A DNA stretch of 64,000 nucleotides, from NCBI GenBank assembly GCA_017312345.1, contig BLAA01000001.1:124001-188000 (forward strand), in the 5' to 3' direction. This DNA comes from Candidatus Denitrolinea symbiosum. GTDB lineage: Bacteria; Chloroflexota; Anaerolineae; Anaerolineales; Villigracilaceae. The notes beneath the pieces are model-generated. The model did no database searches. It had not been told where the DNA came from and was given only the letters and a program-made list of their open reading frames with translations. Every line of letters starts with the position of its first letter. The stretch's first letter is position 1. The position numbers and the translations under genes are program-made. Positions 31,346 through 45,600 of this stretch are shown piece after piece.

Positions 31346-31365
31346 CTCCCGCCGAAAGGTCGAAT

Positions 31366-35391
<4,026 letters not shown>

Positions 35392-35392
35392 G

Positions 35393-36427
35393 TTGACCGT
35401 GGCTCGTTCCTTCACCGACACCGACGTATTCCGCCCCTTCCCCAAAGTGGACCTGCACCGCCACCTGGAGGGGACCCTGCGCATCGAGACGATGCTCGAG
35501 ATCGCGCGGGCGCACGCCATCACCGTGCCGGCCAGCCTGAGCGGACTGGTGCAGGTGCAGGACGGCGACCCGCAAACGTTCCAGAATTTCCTCGCCAAGT
35601 TCAACACGCTGCGACTCTTCTATCGCTCGCCCGAGGTGATCCATCGCATCACCCGCGAGGCGGTGGAGGACGCCGCGAAGGACAACGTCCGCTATCTCGA
35701 ATTGCGTTTCACGCCAGTGGCGCTTTCGCGCGCCGAGCGTTTCCCGCTGCATGATGTGATGAACTGGGTGGCGGACAGCGCGCGCGAGGCCGCGAAAAAA
35801 TTCAAAGTGAAAGTCGGACTGATCGCCTCGGTCAATCGGCACGAAAGTCCCGAACTGGCCGAGCAGGTGACGTGGCTGGCGGCGGAACACTTCAAGGACG
35901 GGATGGTCGGGATTGACCTGGCCGGGAACGAGGCGGAATATCCCGCCCAGCCGTTCCTGGGCATCTTCAAGGAAGCGCGCCAGGCGGGACTGCACACCAC
36001 CATCCACGCCGGGGAGTGGGGCGGCGCGCAGAACGTGCGCGAGGCCATCGAGTCGTTCGACGTGGAGCGCATCGGTCATGGCGTGCGGACGCTGGAAGAC
36101 AGTTACACGACCGCGCTGGCGAAGGAACACGGCACGGTATTCGAAGTCTGCGTCACCAGCAACATGCAGTCGGGCGTGATCCCCGCGTCGCAAAAGCATC
36201 CCCTGCCGAAAATGATGGAGGCGGGACTGAACGTCACCGTCAATTCGGACGACCCGTCCATTTCACGCATCAACCTCAGCCACGAATACCGCGTCGTCTG
36301 CGCCGAGCTGGGCGTGCCTGTGGACGCGCTCAAGCAGCGCATCCTGGCCGCGGCGCAGGCGTCCTTCCTGCCCGAAAAAGATAAGAACGACCTGGTCAAG
36401 AGCGTCAAGAAAGAGTTGAAACTGTAG
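35393..36427 (+). CDS. add: Adenosine deaminase
   Basis: 344 residues, TTG 35393 or GTG 35399 as start, only 1 or 7 bp after secA, so it is probably co-transcribed. Metal and catalytic residues are present: KVDLHRHLEG (two metal His), HAGEWGGAQ (third His and the Glu), IGHGVR, and NSDDPSISR with the metal Asp. It converts adenosine to inosine in purine salvage. Linkage with secA is unusual and probably local. Confidence 0.9.
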   Translation: MTVARSFTDTDVFRPFPKVDLHRHLEGTLRIETMLEIARAHAITVPASLSGLVQVQDGDPQTFQNFLAKFNTLRLFYRSPEVIHRITREAVEDAAKDNVRYLELRFTPVALSRAERFPLHDVMNWVADSAREAAKKFKVKVGLIASVNRHESPELAEQVTWLAAEHFKDGMVGIDLAGNEAEYPAQPFLGIFKEARQAGLHTTIHAGEWGGAQNVREAIESFDVERIGHGVRTLEDSYTTALAKEHGTVFEVCVTSNMQSGVIPASQKHPLPKMMEAGLNVTVNSDDPSISRINLSHEYRVVCAELGVPVDALKQRILAAAQASFLPEKDKNDLVKSVKKELKL

Positions 36428-36591
36428 CGCGAGGCGCTATCTCGCGTTGCTGTCCATCACGAAGACCCGAAGGGTAACAAAGGCGCTCCTTTGTACTTTT
36501 CGTGATTTTGTGATGAAACCTCGCCCCGCCCTCTCCCTTTGAAGAAGGGCTGGGAATGAGGGCAAACATCGCCCAACCAAAGGAGTCAGCC

Positions 36592-39300
36592 ATGAACGAT
36601 CTATTTAAATCCCGCGACGTATTGAAAGTGGGAAATCGGGAATACGTCATCTTTCGCCTCGACGCGTTGGAGAAGGCGGGTTTGACCAAACTGAACAAAC
36701 TGCCCTATTCGATCCGCGTCGTGCTGGAAGCCGCGCTGCGCCAGTGCAACGACAGGGAGATCGCCCAAAACGACGTGAAGAACATCGCCGCGTGGACGCC
36801 CAAAGGCGCGCGGCCGGGCATCCCGTTCCTGCCGGCCCGCGTCCTGATGCAGGACTTCACGGGCGTGCCGGCGGTGGTGGACCTCGCCGCGATGCGCGAC
36901 GCGGTGGCCCGTCTCGGCGGCGACCCGAAGAAGATCAACCCGCTCGTCCCCGTGGACCTCGTCATAGACCATTCCGTGCAGGTGGACTTCTTCGCCACCG
37001 CCGACGCGCTCAACCGAAACGCCGAGATCGAATTCCAGCGCAACCGCGAGCGCTATGAATTTCTCAAGTGGGGACAGAAGGCCTTCCGCAATTTCCGCGT
37101 CGTCCCGCCGATGACCGGCATCGTGCATCAGGTCAACCTGGAACATCTCGCGCAGGTGGTGATGACGAAACAGGAGCCGGGTTCCTCGGAAGTCGTCGCC
37201 TTCCCCGACACCCTCGTCGGCACCGATTCGCACACCACCATGGTCAACGGCCTCGGCGTCGTCGGCTGGGGCGTGGGCGGGATCGAAGCCGAAGCCGTGA
37301 TGCTCGGCCAGCCGATGGACATGCTCCTGCCCGACGTGATCGGGGTCAAACTCACCGGCAAACTGAAAGAGGGCATCACCGCCACCGACCTCGTCCTCAC
37401 CGTGACGCACATGCTCCGCAAAAAAGGCGTGGTGGACAAGTTCGTGGAATTCTTCGGCCCCGGCCTGGACTCGATGTCCCTGCCCGACCGCGCCACGATC
37501 GGCAACATGGCTCCCGAATACGGCGCGACCATCGGCTACTTCCCCGTCGACGCGGAGACGCTCCGCTACATGAAGTTGACGGGACGCTCCGACGAGACCA
37601 TCGCCCTGACCGAGGCCTACTGCCGCGCCCAGGGACTCTTCCACGCCGCGGACTCGCCCGAACCTGAATTCACCGACATGCTCGAACTCGACCTCGGGAC
37701 GGTCGCGCCCTCCCTCGCGGGGCCCAAACGCCCGCAGGACCGCGTCGCCCTGGACGAGATGAAGGAGACCTTCCACAAGGCGTTGACCGCCCCCGTCAAG
37801 GAGCGCGGCTTCGAACTCTCCGGCGAGGCGTTGACGCGCGAAGCCGTCTTCGGGACCAACGGCGGCTCGCAGAAGATGAAGCACGGCGCGGTCGTGATCG
37901 CGGCCATCACCTCCTGCACGAACACGTCCAACCCGTCCGTGATGATCGCGGCGGGACTGGTCGCGAAGAAGGCCGTGGAAAAAGGCCTGCATGTCAAACC
38001 GTACGTCAAGACCTCGCTCGCGCCCGGCTCGCGCGTGGTGACGGAATATCTCCAACTGGCCGGTTTGATCGACCCGCTCTCCAAACTCGGATTCAACATC
38101 GTCGCCTACGGATGCACCACCTGCATCGGCAACTCGGGGCCGCTGCCCGGCGAGGTGGCGAAGGCCGTGACCGGGTCCGACATCGTGGCGGCGGCAGTCA
38201 TCTCAGGCAACCGCAACTTCGAGGGACGCGTCCACCCGCTGGTCAAGGCGAACTACCTCGCCTCGCCGCCGCTGGTCGTCGCCTACGCCCTCGCGGGGAC
38301 GGTGGACATTGACCTCGTCCACGAACCCCTCGGCGCGGACGCGAACGGCGCGCCCGTCTATCTCAAAGATCTGTGGCCCTCGCAAAAAGAGATCAGCGAC
38401 ATCATCGCGGCCAGCGTCAAAAACGACATGTTCACGCGGAAATATGCCGACGTGTTCAGCGGCTCGGACATGTGGCAGGCCATCAAAGTAAAGGAAGGCG
38501 ACCTGTTCGAGTGGGACGAGGCCTCAACCTACATCCATCACCCGCCCTACTTCCAGGACCTGACGCTCGACGCGGCTTCGATCCAACCGATTCGCGGCGC
38601 GCGCGTCCTCGGACTTTTCGGCGATTCCATCACCACCGACCATATCTCCCCCGCGGGCAACATCGCCATCAACTCGCCCGCCGGGAAATTCCTGCAGGAG
38701 CGCGGCGTGCAGCCCAAAGATTTCAACCAATACGGCACGCGCCGCGGCAACGACCTGGTGATGGCGCGCGGCACGTTCGCCAACATCCGCCTGAAGAATT
38801 TGATGGTCGCGCCGAAGGAAGGCAACTGGACGAAGTACTTCGGGACGGGCGAGGCGCAGGTCATGCCGATCTACGACGCGGCGATGAAATATCAGGAAGC
38901 GGGCGTTCCCACCGTCATCCTGGCGGGCAGGGAATACGGGACAGGCTCCAGCCGCGACTGGGCCGCGAAGGGACCGATGCTGCAAGGCGTGAAGGCCGTC
39001 ATCGCCGAGTCGTTCGAACGCATCCACCGCTCCAACCTGGTGGGCATGGGAATCCTGCCCCTGCAATTCGTCGGCGGACAGAACGCCGAGTCCCTCGGGC
39101 TGGACGGAAGCGAGACGCTCGACATCGAGGGCCTGGGCGACGGCATCCAGCCCAAGGCCGAGTTGACCGTCAAAGCGCGGAAGTCCGACGGGCGCGTAAT
39201 CGAGTTCAAAGTCACCGCGCTGCTGAACACGAAAGTGGAAGTCAACTACTACCGCGACGGCGGCATCCTGCACACGGTGCTGAAGCATTTGATGCAGTGA
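36592..39300 (+). CDS. acnA: Aconitate hydratase
   Basis: 902 residues from ATG 36592, which has AAAGGAG upstream; the longer reading from 36556 is not needed. The iron-sulfur cysteines are in [14 protein letters not shown] and [13 protein letters not shown]. Other marks are [20 protein letters not shown] and the swivel domain [16 protein letters not shown]. It interconverts citrate and isocitrate in the TCA cycle. Length and order match the AcnA/IRP type. A strong terminator follows. Confidence 0.95.
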   Translation: MNDLFKSRDVLKVGNREYVIFRLDALEKAGLTKLNKLPYSIRVVLEAALRQCNDREIAQNDVKNIAAWTPKGARPGIPFLPARVLMQDFTGVPAVVDLAAMRDAVARLGGDPKKINPLVPVDLVIDHSVQVDFFATADALNRNAEIEFQRNRERYEFLKWGQKAFRNFRVVPPMTGIVHQVNLEHLAQVVMTKQEPGSSEVVAFPDTLVGTDSHTTMVNGLGVVGWGVGGIEAEAVMLGQPMDMLLPDVIGVKLTGKLKEGITATDLVLTVTHMLRKKGVVDKFVEFFGPGLDSMSLPDRATIGNMAPEYGATIGYFPVDAETLRYMKLTGRSDETIALTEAYCRAQGLFHAADSPEPEFTDMLELDLGTVAPSLAGPKRPQDRVALDEMKETFHKALTAPVKERGFELSGEALTREAVFGTNGGSQKMKHGAVVIAAITSCTNTSNPSVMIAAGLVAKKAVEKGLHVKPYVKTSLAPGSRVVTEYLQLAGLIDPLSKLGFNIVAYGCTTCIGNSGPLPGEVAKAVTGSDIVAAAVISGNRNFEGRVHPLVKANYLASPPLVVAYALAGTVDIDLVHEPLGADANGAPVYLKDLWPSQKEISDIIAASVKNDMFTRKYADVFSGSDMWQAIKVKEGDLFEWDEASTYIHHPPYFQDLTLDAASIQPIRGARVLGLFGDSITTDHISPAGNIAINSPAGKFLQERGVQPKDFNQYGTRRGNDLVMARGTFANIRLKNLMVAPKEGNWTKYFGTGEAQVMPIYDAAMKYQEAGVPTVILAGREYGTGSSRDWAAKGPMLQGVKAVIAESFERIHRSNLVGMGILPLQFVGGQNAESLGLDGSETLDIEGLGDGIQPKAELTVKARKSDGRVIEFKVTALLNTKVEVNYYRDGGILHTVLKHLMQ

Positions 39301-39314
39301 GACGCATCGCGAAA

Positions 39315-39348
39315 AAAAAGAGACTCGCCTCATAACGAGTCTCTTTTT
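39315..39348. terminator. Bidirectional terminator between acnA and nuoN
   Basis: AAAAAGAGACTCG (39315-39327) and CGAGTCTCTTTTT (39336-39348) form a perfect 13-bp stem with A and T tracts on each side. It serves both convergent transcripts. Confidence 0.9.
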
Positions 39349-39367
39349 ATTTTAGGCAACTCTACGT

Positions 39368-40825
39368 TTATTTCAACAACGCCGTACTTGCCATCAGGAA
39401 CAGCGCCTGCGGGACGAAGCTGAGCGCCACCGTCACAAAGGCGGAGAGTCCCCAGGTGAGGTCGAGCCAGAACTCGCGCTCGATGGCCGGCGCGCCGTCC
39501 TTCATGTACATCGTCACGACAACGCGCAGGTAGTAGTACGCGGAGACGAGCGAGGTGATCACGCCGATGATCGCCAGTCCGACGAATCCGCCCGCGATCG
39601 CGGAGCGGAAGAGATAGAACTTGCCGACCAGCCCGAGCGTGGGCGGGAAGCCGATGAACGAAATCAGGCAGACGGTCATCGCGGCGGCGAGGGCGGGATG
39701 TTTCTTCGCCAGTCCCGCGTAGTCGCTGATGGCGAGACCGCGTCCCTCGGCTTGTTCCATGGCAACCACAACGCCCCACGCGCCAAAGTTGGCGGCCGCG
39801 TAGGCGACGAGGTAGAAGAGTCCCGAAGCGATCGCGACTGGCGCGACCTCGGCGTTGCCGTAGGGGACGAAGGCCATCAGGATGTAGCCCGCGTGCGCGA
39901 TACTGGAGTAGGCCAACATGCGTTTGATGTCGGTCTGCGAAATGGCGACCAGGTTGCCGATCACCATCGTCAGCGCGGAGAGTCCCCAGAGGACGTTGGT
40001 CATGTCCACGGCGAGGGAGGGGAAAGCCGTCGCGAAGACGCGGAACATGGCCGCGAATCCCGCGATCTTGGCGCCCGCGGCCATGAAGCCGGTGACGGAA
40101 GTCGGCGCGCCCTGGTAGACGTCGGGCGTCCACATGTGGAAGGGGACGACCGCGGTCTTGAAGGCGAAGCCGACGAGGATGAGGGCCGCGCCGACGGTCA
40201 GGAGCGGGACCGAGGTCGGGGCGGAGGCGAAGATGGCGACGAGGTTGGTGGTCCCGGTCGCGCCGAAGACGAGCGCGATCCCGTAGACGAGGAATCCCGT
40301 CGAGAAGGCGCCGAGCAGGAAGTATTTCAGTCCCGCTTCTTCTGAGGCGGCTTGCGAACGGTTGAATGCCGCCAGGAAGTACAGCGGGATGGAGAGCAGT
40401 TCGAGGGCGATGAAGACGAGGATCAGGTCGGTGGCCTGCGCCATGAGCATCATCCCCGTGAGGCTGAAGAGGAGCAGGGTGTAGTATTCGCCGCGTTCGA
40501 TCCCCGTGCGTTTGATGTAGCCAAAGGCCAGGGTCACGCCGAGCAGTCCGCAGGCCAGTTGCAGGGCGTTGAGGAAGGTGGAGAAACCGTCGCGCGCGAC
40601 CATGTCGTTGAAGCCCAAGACGGCGGGTTTGCCTGCCTGCGCGAGGGTGACGCCGAGCGCGACGGCCAGTCCCGCGGCGGCCAGCGCGGCGGTGATCCAC
40701 TTTTGGCTTTTGGGGACGAACAAGTCCACGACCAGGAGCGCGCAGGCCCAAACGATCAGGATGGTCAGCGGGAGGATGGTTTGAAGGTCTTTGGTGAAAT
40801 CGAAAGGAGTCATGCACTGCTCCAA
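39368..40825 (-). CDS. nuoN: NADH-quinone oxidoreductase subunit N
   Basis: 485 residues, about 14 membrane helices. It is an antiporter-like proton-pumping subunit of complex I. Family marks are AFKTAVVPFHMWTPDVYQGA (about residues 218-237) with the conserved Lys, and DIKRMLAYSSIAHAGYILM. It is the last gene of the nuo operon, separated from nuoM by a decayed toxin-antitoxin pair. Confidence 0.93.
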   Translation of the reverse strand: MEQCMTPFDFTKDLQTILPLTILIVWACALLVVDLFVPKSQKWITAALAAAGLAVALGVTLAQAGKPAVLGFNDMVARDGFSTFLNALQLACGLLGVTLAFGYIKRTGIERGEYYTLLLFSLTGMMLMAQATDLILVFIALELLSIPLYFLAAFNRSQAASEEAGLKYFLLGAFSTGFLVYGIALVFGATGTTNLVAIFASAPTSVPLLTVGAALILVGFAFKTAVVPFHMWTPDVYQGAPTSVTGFMAAGAKIAGFAAMFRVFATAFPSLAVDMTNVLWGLSALTMVIGNLVAISQTDIKRMLAYSSIAHAGYILMAFVPYGNAEVAPVAIASGLFYLVAYAAANFGAWGVVVAMEQAEGRGLAISDYAGLAKKHPALAAAMTVCLISFIGFPPTLGLVGKFYLFRSAIAGGFVGLAIIGVITSLVSAYYYLRVVVTMYMKDGAPAIEREFWLDLTWGLSAFVTVALSFVPQALFLMASTALLK

Positions 40826-40834
40826 TAGGTTGTC

Positions 40835-41101
40835 TTAATGCGCCTGTTGTAATCGTTCGGCCAACCACATGTTGACCAATGTTTCAGGAGAGACGCCGCG
40901 CCGAAGCGCCTGGGCGACGATGTTACCGAAGATATCAGGGTCCAGAGTAACGCGATGGCGAGGGGCTGCCCTGACTTCAAATTCGACTTCATGAATCTGA
41001 TCGGCATAATCGGCAAGGCTGTGCGTGTCCCAAAAATCGGCAATCTCCTCGAGCGTTGGAGCGTGGGAGATGCTTGTGACTTGTTTCTTATTTTCTGCCA
41101 T
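40835..41101 (-). CDS. CopG/BrnA-like antitoxin
   Basis: 88 residues. TLEEIADFWDTHSLADYADQ is the N-terminal toxin-binding part usual in these small antitoxins. The C-terminal RHRVTLDPDIFGNIVAQALR and GVSPETLVNMWLAERL form a ribbon-helix-helix DNA-binding unit. Its start overlaps the end of the BrnT-like toxin pseudogene. It lies between nuoM and nuoN on the operon strand and seems intact. Confidence 0.75.
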   Translation of the reverse strand: MAENKKQVTSISHAPTLEEIADFWDTHSLADYADQIHEVEFEVRAAPRHRVTLDPDIFGNIVAQALRRGVSPETLVNMWLAERLQQAH

Positions 41102-41372
41102 AGCGTTTCCGTTCCTTTAGATCCATATCACGCGCGCTCAAAATCAACGCGATGTGACCCGGTTTATGGATAAAGAACACGACTCAATAACGACCTGCAT
41201 CGGTCTGACCACTGGCGGAGTACACATCTTCATTGGGCATGTTTCCATGCTCGACAAAGAAGTAGCGCGGTTTGTTGAAAAAGACTTGCTCAACTTCATC
41301 CTGGATGACATGATGCTTGACTTCCAGTTTTTCCAGAATGTCACGCAGCCAGAAAAAACCGTCAATGTACAT
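41088..41372 (-). pseudogene. BrnT-like toxin gene with internal stop
   Basis: Reading from ATG 41372 gives MYIDGFFWLRDILEKLEVKH and continues through RYFFVEHGNMPNEDVYSASG and TDAGRY to a TGA at 41184-41186. The same frame then continues VVFFIHKPGHIALILSARDM and ends at TAA 41088, inside the antitoxin start. The second part is the usual C-terminal strand-helix of this toxin family, so a single nonsense codon divides an otherwise full-length 94-codon gene. A short product of 62 residues may still be made. Confidence 0.75.
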
Positions 41373-41423
41373 CCGCGACGCTCCAGCCAATGGTCATTGT
41401 AACACCGCGGCGCAGCAAAGAAA

Positions 41424-42959
41424 TTACGGCATCGCCATTGCGGCGGCGGAGAGAGCCTCCGCCAATTTGCTGACGGAAGGCTCCATCAACTTGAAGAACG
41501 GCGCGGGGTAGAGACCGATCCAGAAGATGAAGATCAGGAGCGGGACCATGGTGAGGATTTCGCGCCAATTCAGGTCGCGCAGCGTGTGTCCGTGCTTCTT
41601 GACTTCCTCGACGATGGAACCTTCGGGACCGAGGAACATGCGCTGGAACATGTAGAGCAGGTAGACCGCCGCCATGATGACGCCCAAAGCGGAGATGCCC
41701 GCGAACCACGGCGAGCCGATGGCCTGGGAGCCGAACGCGCCGAGCAGGATGGTGAACTCGCCCACGAAGCCATTCAGTCCGGGCAGACCCATCGAAGACA
41801 GCGCGACGATGAGCATGAGCGTGCCGTAGATCGGCATGACCTTCCACAGCCCGCCGTAGACCTTAAACTCGCGGGTGTGCGTCTGCTCGTAGACCATGCC
41901 GACGAGGAGGAACAGCGCGCCCGTGCTGAGTCCATGGTTGATCATCTGCAGGATCGCGCCGGAGATGCCCTGCGCGTTCAACGCGAACAGGCCGAGCATG
42001 ACGAATCCCAGGTGGGACACGGACGAATACGCGACCAGTTTCTTCACGTCTGATTGCGCGTACGAGACGGCCGCGCCGTAGATGATGCCGATGGTGGCGA
42101 GCAGCGCCATCCATGGGGCGGCTTTGATCGTCGCTTCAGGGAAGAGCGGGAGGTTGAAACGCAGGAAGCCGTACGTTCCCATTTTTAGCAGGACGCCCGC
42201 CAAAATGACGGAGCCAGCCGTCGGCGCCTCGACGTGGGCGTCGGGCAGCCACGAATGCAGCGGCCACATCGGGACCTTAATGGCGAACGCGGCGGCGAAG
42301 GCGAGGAACAGCCACAGTTGAATGTTGGCGGGAATCCCTCCGGCCGCGATCAGGTCGGGCAGGGAGAAGGTCTTGCCCTGAATGCCAAGCCACAGGATCG
42401 CCAGCAGCATCAAAATGGAGCCAGCCATCGTGTACAGGAAGAACTTGAGGGCGGCGTAGATGCGGCGCGGTCCGCCCCAGATGCCGATGAGGAAATACAT
42501 CGGGACGAGGGTGAATTCCCAGAAAATGTAGAAGAGAAAGAGGTCCTGCGCCAGGAAGACGCCCAGCATCCCCATTTCGAGGAGCAGGAAGAAGACCATG
42601 AATTCCTTCACGCGCTCCTCCACCGCCGTCCACGTGGAGAGGATCGAGATCGGGCTGAGGATGGTGGTCAGCAGGACGAGCAGGATGGAGAGTCCGTCCG
42701 CGGCGAGGTAGTATTGGATGTTCCAACCGGCGACGGTGATCCAGTCGTAGCGGGCGACCAGTTGCAGGTCGGGGTTCGAGACGACGTACTGTCCGCTGAA
42801 GAAGAACGCCCAGATGGAGATCCCAAACGTGACGAGGCTGGCGATGAGCGCGATCCAGCGCATGAGGTTTTTCTGCGCGGACGGGACGAAGAGCAGGACG
42901 ATCACGCCCACCAGCGGGAAGAAGGTCATCAGGGTCAGGGGTTCAGTGAAAAAGTTCAT
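41424..42959 (-). CDS. nuoM: NADH-quinone oxidoreductase subunit M
   Basis: 511 residues with about 14 helices. The conserved proton-channel residues appear in FFLLLEMGMLGVFLAQDLFL (Glu) and AAFAIKVPMWPLHSWLPDAH (Lys), with SDVKKLVAYSSVSHLGFVML. It is one of three antiporter-like subunits of complex I. It is flanked on both sides by toxin-antitoxin-type genes rather than directly by nuoL and nuoN. Confidence 0.95.
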   Translation of the reverse strand: MNFFTEPLTLMTFFPLVGVIVLLFVPSAQKNLMRWIALIASLVTFGISIWAFFFSGQYVVSNPDLQLVARYDWITVAGWNIQYYLAADGLSILLVLLTTILSPISILSTWTAVEERVKEFMVFFLLLEMGMLGVFLAQDLFLFYIFWEFTLVPMYFLIGIWGGPRRIYAALKFFLYTMAGSILMLLAILWLGIQGKTFSLPDLIAAGGIPANIQLWLFLAFAAAFAIKVPMWPLHSWLPDAHVEAPTAGSVILAGVLLKMGTYGFLRFNLPLFPEATIKAAPWMALLATIGIIYGAAVSYAQSDVKKLVAYSSVSHLGFVMLGLFALNAQGISGAILQMINHGLSTGALFLLVGMVYEQTHTREFKVYGGLWKVMPIYGTLMLIVALSSMGLPGLNGFVGEFTILLGAFGSQAIGSPWFAGISALGVIMAAVYLLYMFQRMFLGPEGSIVEEVKKHGHTLRDLNWREILTMVPLLIFIFWIGLYPAPFFKLMEPSVSKLAEALSAAAMAMP

Positions 42960-42978
42960 GTTCTATCCTCATTCAGGT

Positions 42979-43203
42979 TTAAGCCATATCGTATGCAAGC
43001 ACGTGCAAAATTTCCGAAGGCTGGGCTTGCTCGAGCATTTCCAGGATTTGCTGGGTCACGCTCGGCGAAAACTCTTTCTCGCCGCAACGCGAACATACTT
43101 TAGCGGGAACGTGCCGAATTACGCGTAGTTGCCCGTTCTCCTCGTGGACGAACGTGGTCAATTGCTCCACTTGTTCGCCGCCGCAAAAGTAGCACTTATT
43201 CAT
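42979..43203 (-). CDS. YgiT/MqsA-type zinc-finger antitoxin
   Basis: 74 residues with two CxxC pairs: CYFCGGEQVEQL and VCSRCGEKEFSPSVTQQILE. This is the N-terminal zinc domain of MqsA (YgiT) antitoxins; the C-terminal helix-turn-helix of full MqsA is absent, as in many short YgiT-type proteins. The start overlaps the stop of the DUF4258 gene by 4 bp. The pair sits between nuoL and nuoM. Confidence 0.78.
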   Translation of the reverse strand: MNKCYFCGGEQVEQLTTFVHEENGQLRVIRHVPAKVCSRCGEKEFSPSVTQQILEMLEQAQPSEILHVLAYDMA

Positions 43204-43502
43204 TTCTTCCTCCGCCGATAATCAATCCATTCTTCCTGGTTTGGTTCGTAAACAGTAACAATTCGAACAAAGGGAGGCAGTGAGCAAACAACATGCAGGC
43301 GCTTTTGCGCCACTGTCTGGCCGTAGACGAGGCAACTGGGGCTGTATTTATCGTCAGGATGCTTCTCGATGATTTCGCCGTTTAGAATCGCCTGTTGAAC
43401 TTCATCGACTTTTATTTGGCGGTCTCTCATCTGGCGCACAGCATGTTCGGTGAAAGACCAATCTCCTTGATTCACAGCCTCGCGAATGAGATGGATATCC
43501 AT
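43200..43502 (-). CDS. DUF4258 toxin-like protein
   Basis: 100 residues. WSFTEHAVRQMRDRQIKVDE followed by VQQAILNGEIIEKHPDDKYS and CLVYGQTVAQKRLHVV is the DUF4258 pattern (RelE/BrnT-like fold with a leading His), a family often paired with YgiT-type antitoxins. Probably an mRNA-targeting toxin. It starts 7 bp from the stop of nuoL and overlaps the antitoxin, so it is transcribed with complex I. The frame is complete. Confidence 0.78.
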   Translation of the reverse strand: MDIHLIREAVNQGDWSFTEHAVRQMRDRQIKVDEVQQAILNGEIIEKHPDDKYSPSCLVYGQTVAQKRLHVVCSLPPFVRIVTVYEPNQEEWIDYRRRKK

Positions 43503-43509
43503 CTGCGTC

Positions 43510-45597
43510 TCATTTCAATAACAGATAGCCAAGAATAACGACGACGCCCAGCATGATGGACAGCGCGTACGAACGCACGAATCCGTTCTGGACCTTGCGC
43601 GTGGTTGCCGAGAGCCATTGCGTTGCCTCGCCGAGGAAATTCGCGAAGCGGTCTATGCCTTTTTGATCGGCGTACCGGTCGAGAGCGATGTTGGAAATCC
43701 AGTTGTAGGTCCCCACAATGACTGTATCATGGAACCAGTCGTGCCAGAATTTCCAGTCAACCACGTCCGCGAGGAAGCGGGAGACGTCCTTATAGCGGTC
43801 CACAAACGCGGCCCGGTAGATCTCGTCCACGAACCATTTGTTTTCCATGCCGGTAAAGATGAATCCGAGCGGTTTCTTGAGCGGGTCGGGCTGTCCCTTC
43901 GCGAGCGATTTGCGTCCGTAGATGAACCAGGAGAGGACGATGGCGATCAGCGCCAGGGCAGTGGAAACGCCGGCCACCGTCCAGTCGAGGGAGAGTCCCT
44001 CCACCTCGCCGAGGGTGTGACTGAGCCAGTGCGTCAGGTTGTGGAACCCGTCAAACGGCAGGTTGAGCGCGCCGCCGAGAAGCGAGAGCGCCGCCAGAAC
44101 CATCAGCGGGGCAGTGATGATGAGGGGACTTTCCTGCGCGTGCGCGGCGGCCTCGTGACGCGGCTCGCCGAAGAAGACCATCCAGATCTGGCGTCCCATA
44201 TAGAAGGCGGTGAAGAAAGCCGCGATGGAGAGCAAAATGTAGACGGTCGGGTAGTGCAGGCTGGCGTCGAGGAGGATTTCGTCCTTCGACCAGAAGCCCG
44301 CGAAAGGGACGATGCCCGCCAGGGCGAGAGTCCCGATGATGTAGAGCCAGAACGTCACGGGCATGGTCTTGCGGAGTCCGCCCATGTTGCGCATGTCGCC
44401 GGGGTCGAAGACCTCCTCGTGATGGTCGTCGTGACCGTGATGAGCCAGATGATGATGACCGCGTTCCAATCCCAGAATGATGGAACCGGCCGAGAGGAAG
44501 AGCAGGGCTTTGAAGAAGGCGTGCGTCGCGAGGTGGAAGACTCCCGCCACGTAGGCGCCCATGCCCACCGCCGCGACCATGAAACCGAGTTGGCTGATGG
44601 TGGAGTAGGCGAGGACTTTCTTGATGTCGTATTGACCGACGGCGATCGTCGCGGCAAAGAGCGCGGTGACCGCGCCGGTCATCGCCACGATGTATTGCGC
44701 TTGCGGGACCAACGTGTAGAGCGGCGCGGAACGGGCGATGAGGTAGACGCCGGCCGTCACCATCGTGGCGGCATGGATCAACGCCGAGACGGGCGTCGGG
44801 CCGGCCATCGCGTCGGGCAGCCAGACGTAGAGCGGGATCTGCGCCGATTTGCCCGTCACGCCGATCAGCAGGAAGAGCGTGATGGCGACGATGACTCCCG
44901 GCGGCGCGGTTTTGGCGGCCTCAAAGACCTGGTCGAATTGGAAGGATTTCGCGTACCAGAAGGTGATGAACCCGGCGATGAGAAAGCCAAAGTCGCCGAT
45001 GCGGTTGACAATAAGGGCTTTGTTCCCCGCGTTGGAGTTCGCCCACGAGGGACGTCCGAGCGTGTCCATGTCGTACCAGAAGCCGATGAGCAGGTAGGAG
45101 CAGAGTCCCACCCCCTCCCAGCCGACGAAGAGCATCAGGTACGAGTCGCCGCCCACCAGGATCATCATGGAGACGATGAAGAGGTTGAAAAAGACGAAGA
45201 AACGCTGGTACCGCGCCGGGTCCGATTTGAAGCGGACGTCTTCGTGCATGTATCCGATGGCGTAGATGTGGATGAGCGTCCCCACGCTTGAGACGACCAG
45301 CATCATCGTGGTGGAGAGCGAGTCGACGCGGAAGGTCCAGTCGAGTTGCAGTTCGCCGATGTGGATCCACTGGGCGACGAATTGATGCCCGCCTTCGGGA
45401 TGGCCCGCGACCGAGTAGGCCAGCAGCACGCTGACGACAAAGGCCGCGCCGGAGGCCGCGGATGCGATCCAGCCGATGGCCTTTTCGCCCCAGGGCTGTT
45501 TCATGAACCAGCCGCCGAAGGCGAGGTTGGTCAGCAGCCCGATGAGGGGGAAGAACACGATCCACGGAGCGAGATGAAAGAAGCCGGTTGTTTCCAT
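43510..45597 (-). CDS. nuoL: NADH-quinone oxidoreductase subunit L
   Basis: 695 residues with some 16 helices and the long lateral C-terminal helix region. Marks are VGWEGVGLCSYLLIGFWYD, GKSAQIPLYVWLPDAMAGPT (proton-channel Lys) and DIKKVLAYSTISQLGFMVAA. A His-rich loop (GHHHLAHHGHDDHHEE, about residues 389-404) is an oddity that could bind metal. Proton-pumping subunit of complex I. Confidence 0.95.
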   Translation of the reverse strand: METTGFFHLAPWIVFFPLIGLLTNLAFGGWFMKQPWGEKAIGWIASAASGAAFVVSVLLAYSVAGHPEGGHQFVAQWIHIGELQLDWTFRVDSLSTTMMLVVSSVGTLIHIYAIGYMHEDVRFKSDPARYQRFFVFFNLFIVSMMILVGGDSYLMLFVGWEGVGLCSYLLIGFWYDMDTLGRPSWANSNAGNKALIVNRIGDFGFLIAGFITFWYAKSFQFDQVFEAAKTAPPGVIVAITLFLLIGVTGKSAQIPLYVWLPDAMAGPTPVSALIHAATMVTAGVYLIARSAPLYTLVPQAQYIVAMTGAVTALFAATIAVGQYDIKKVLAYSTISQLGFMVAAVGMGAYVAGVFHLATHAFFKALLFLSAGSIILGLERGHHHLAHHGHDDHHEEVFDPGDMRNMGGLRKTMPVTFWLYIIGTLALAGIVPFAGFWSKDEILLDASLHYPTVYILLSIAAFFTAFYMGRQIWMVFFGEPRHEAAAHAQESPLIITAPLMVLAALSLLGGALNLPFDGFHNLTHWLSHTLGEVEGLSLDWTVAGVSTALALIAIVLSWFIYGRKSLAKGQPDPLKKPLGFIFTGMENKWFVDEIYRAAFVDRYKDVSRFLADVVDWKFWHDWFHDTVIVGTYNWISNIALDRYADQKGIDRFANFLGEATQWLSATTRKVQNGFVRSYALSIMLGVVVILGYLLLK

Positions 45598-45600
45598 GCG

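Noticed and set aside
41184-41186. TGA read as an amino acid by genome-wide recoding
   Set aside because: Many other genes here end with TGA at their expected family length (for example acnA and nuoE), so TGA is a normal stop.
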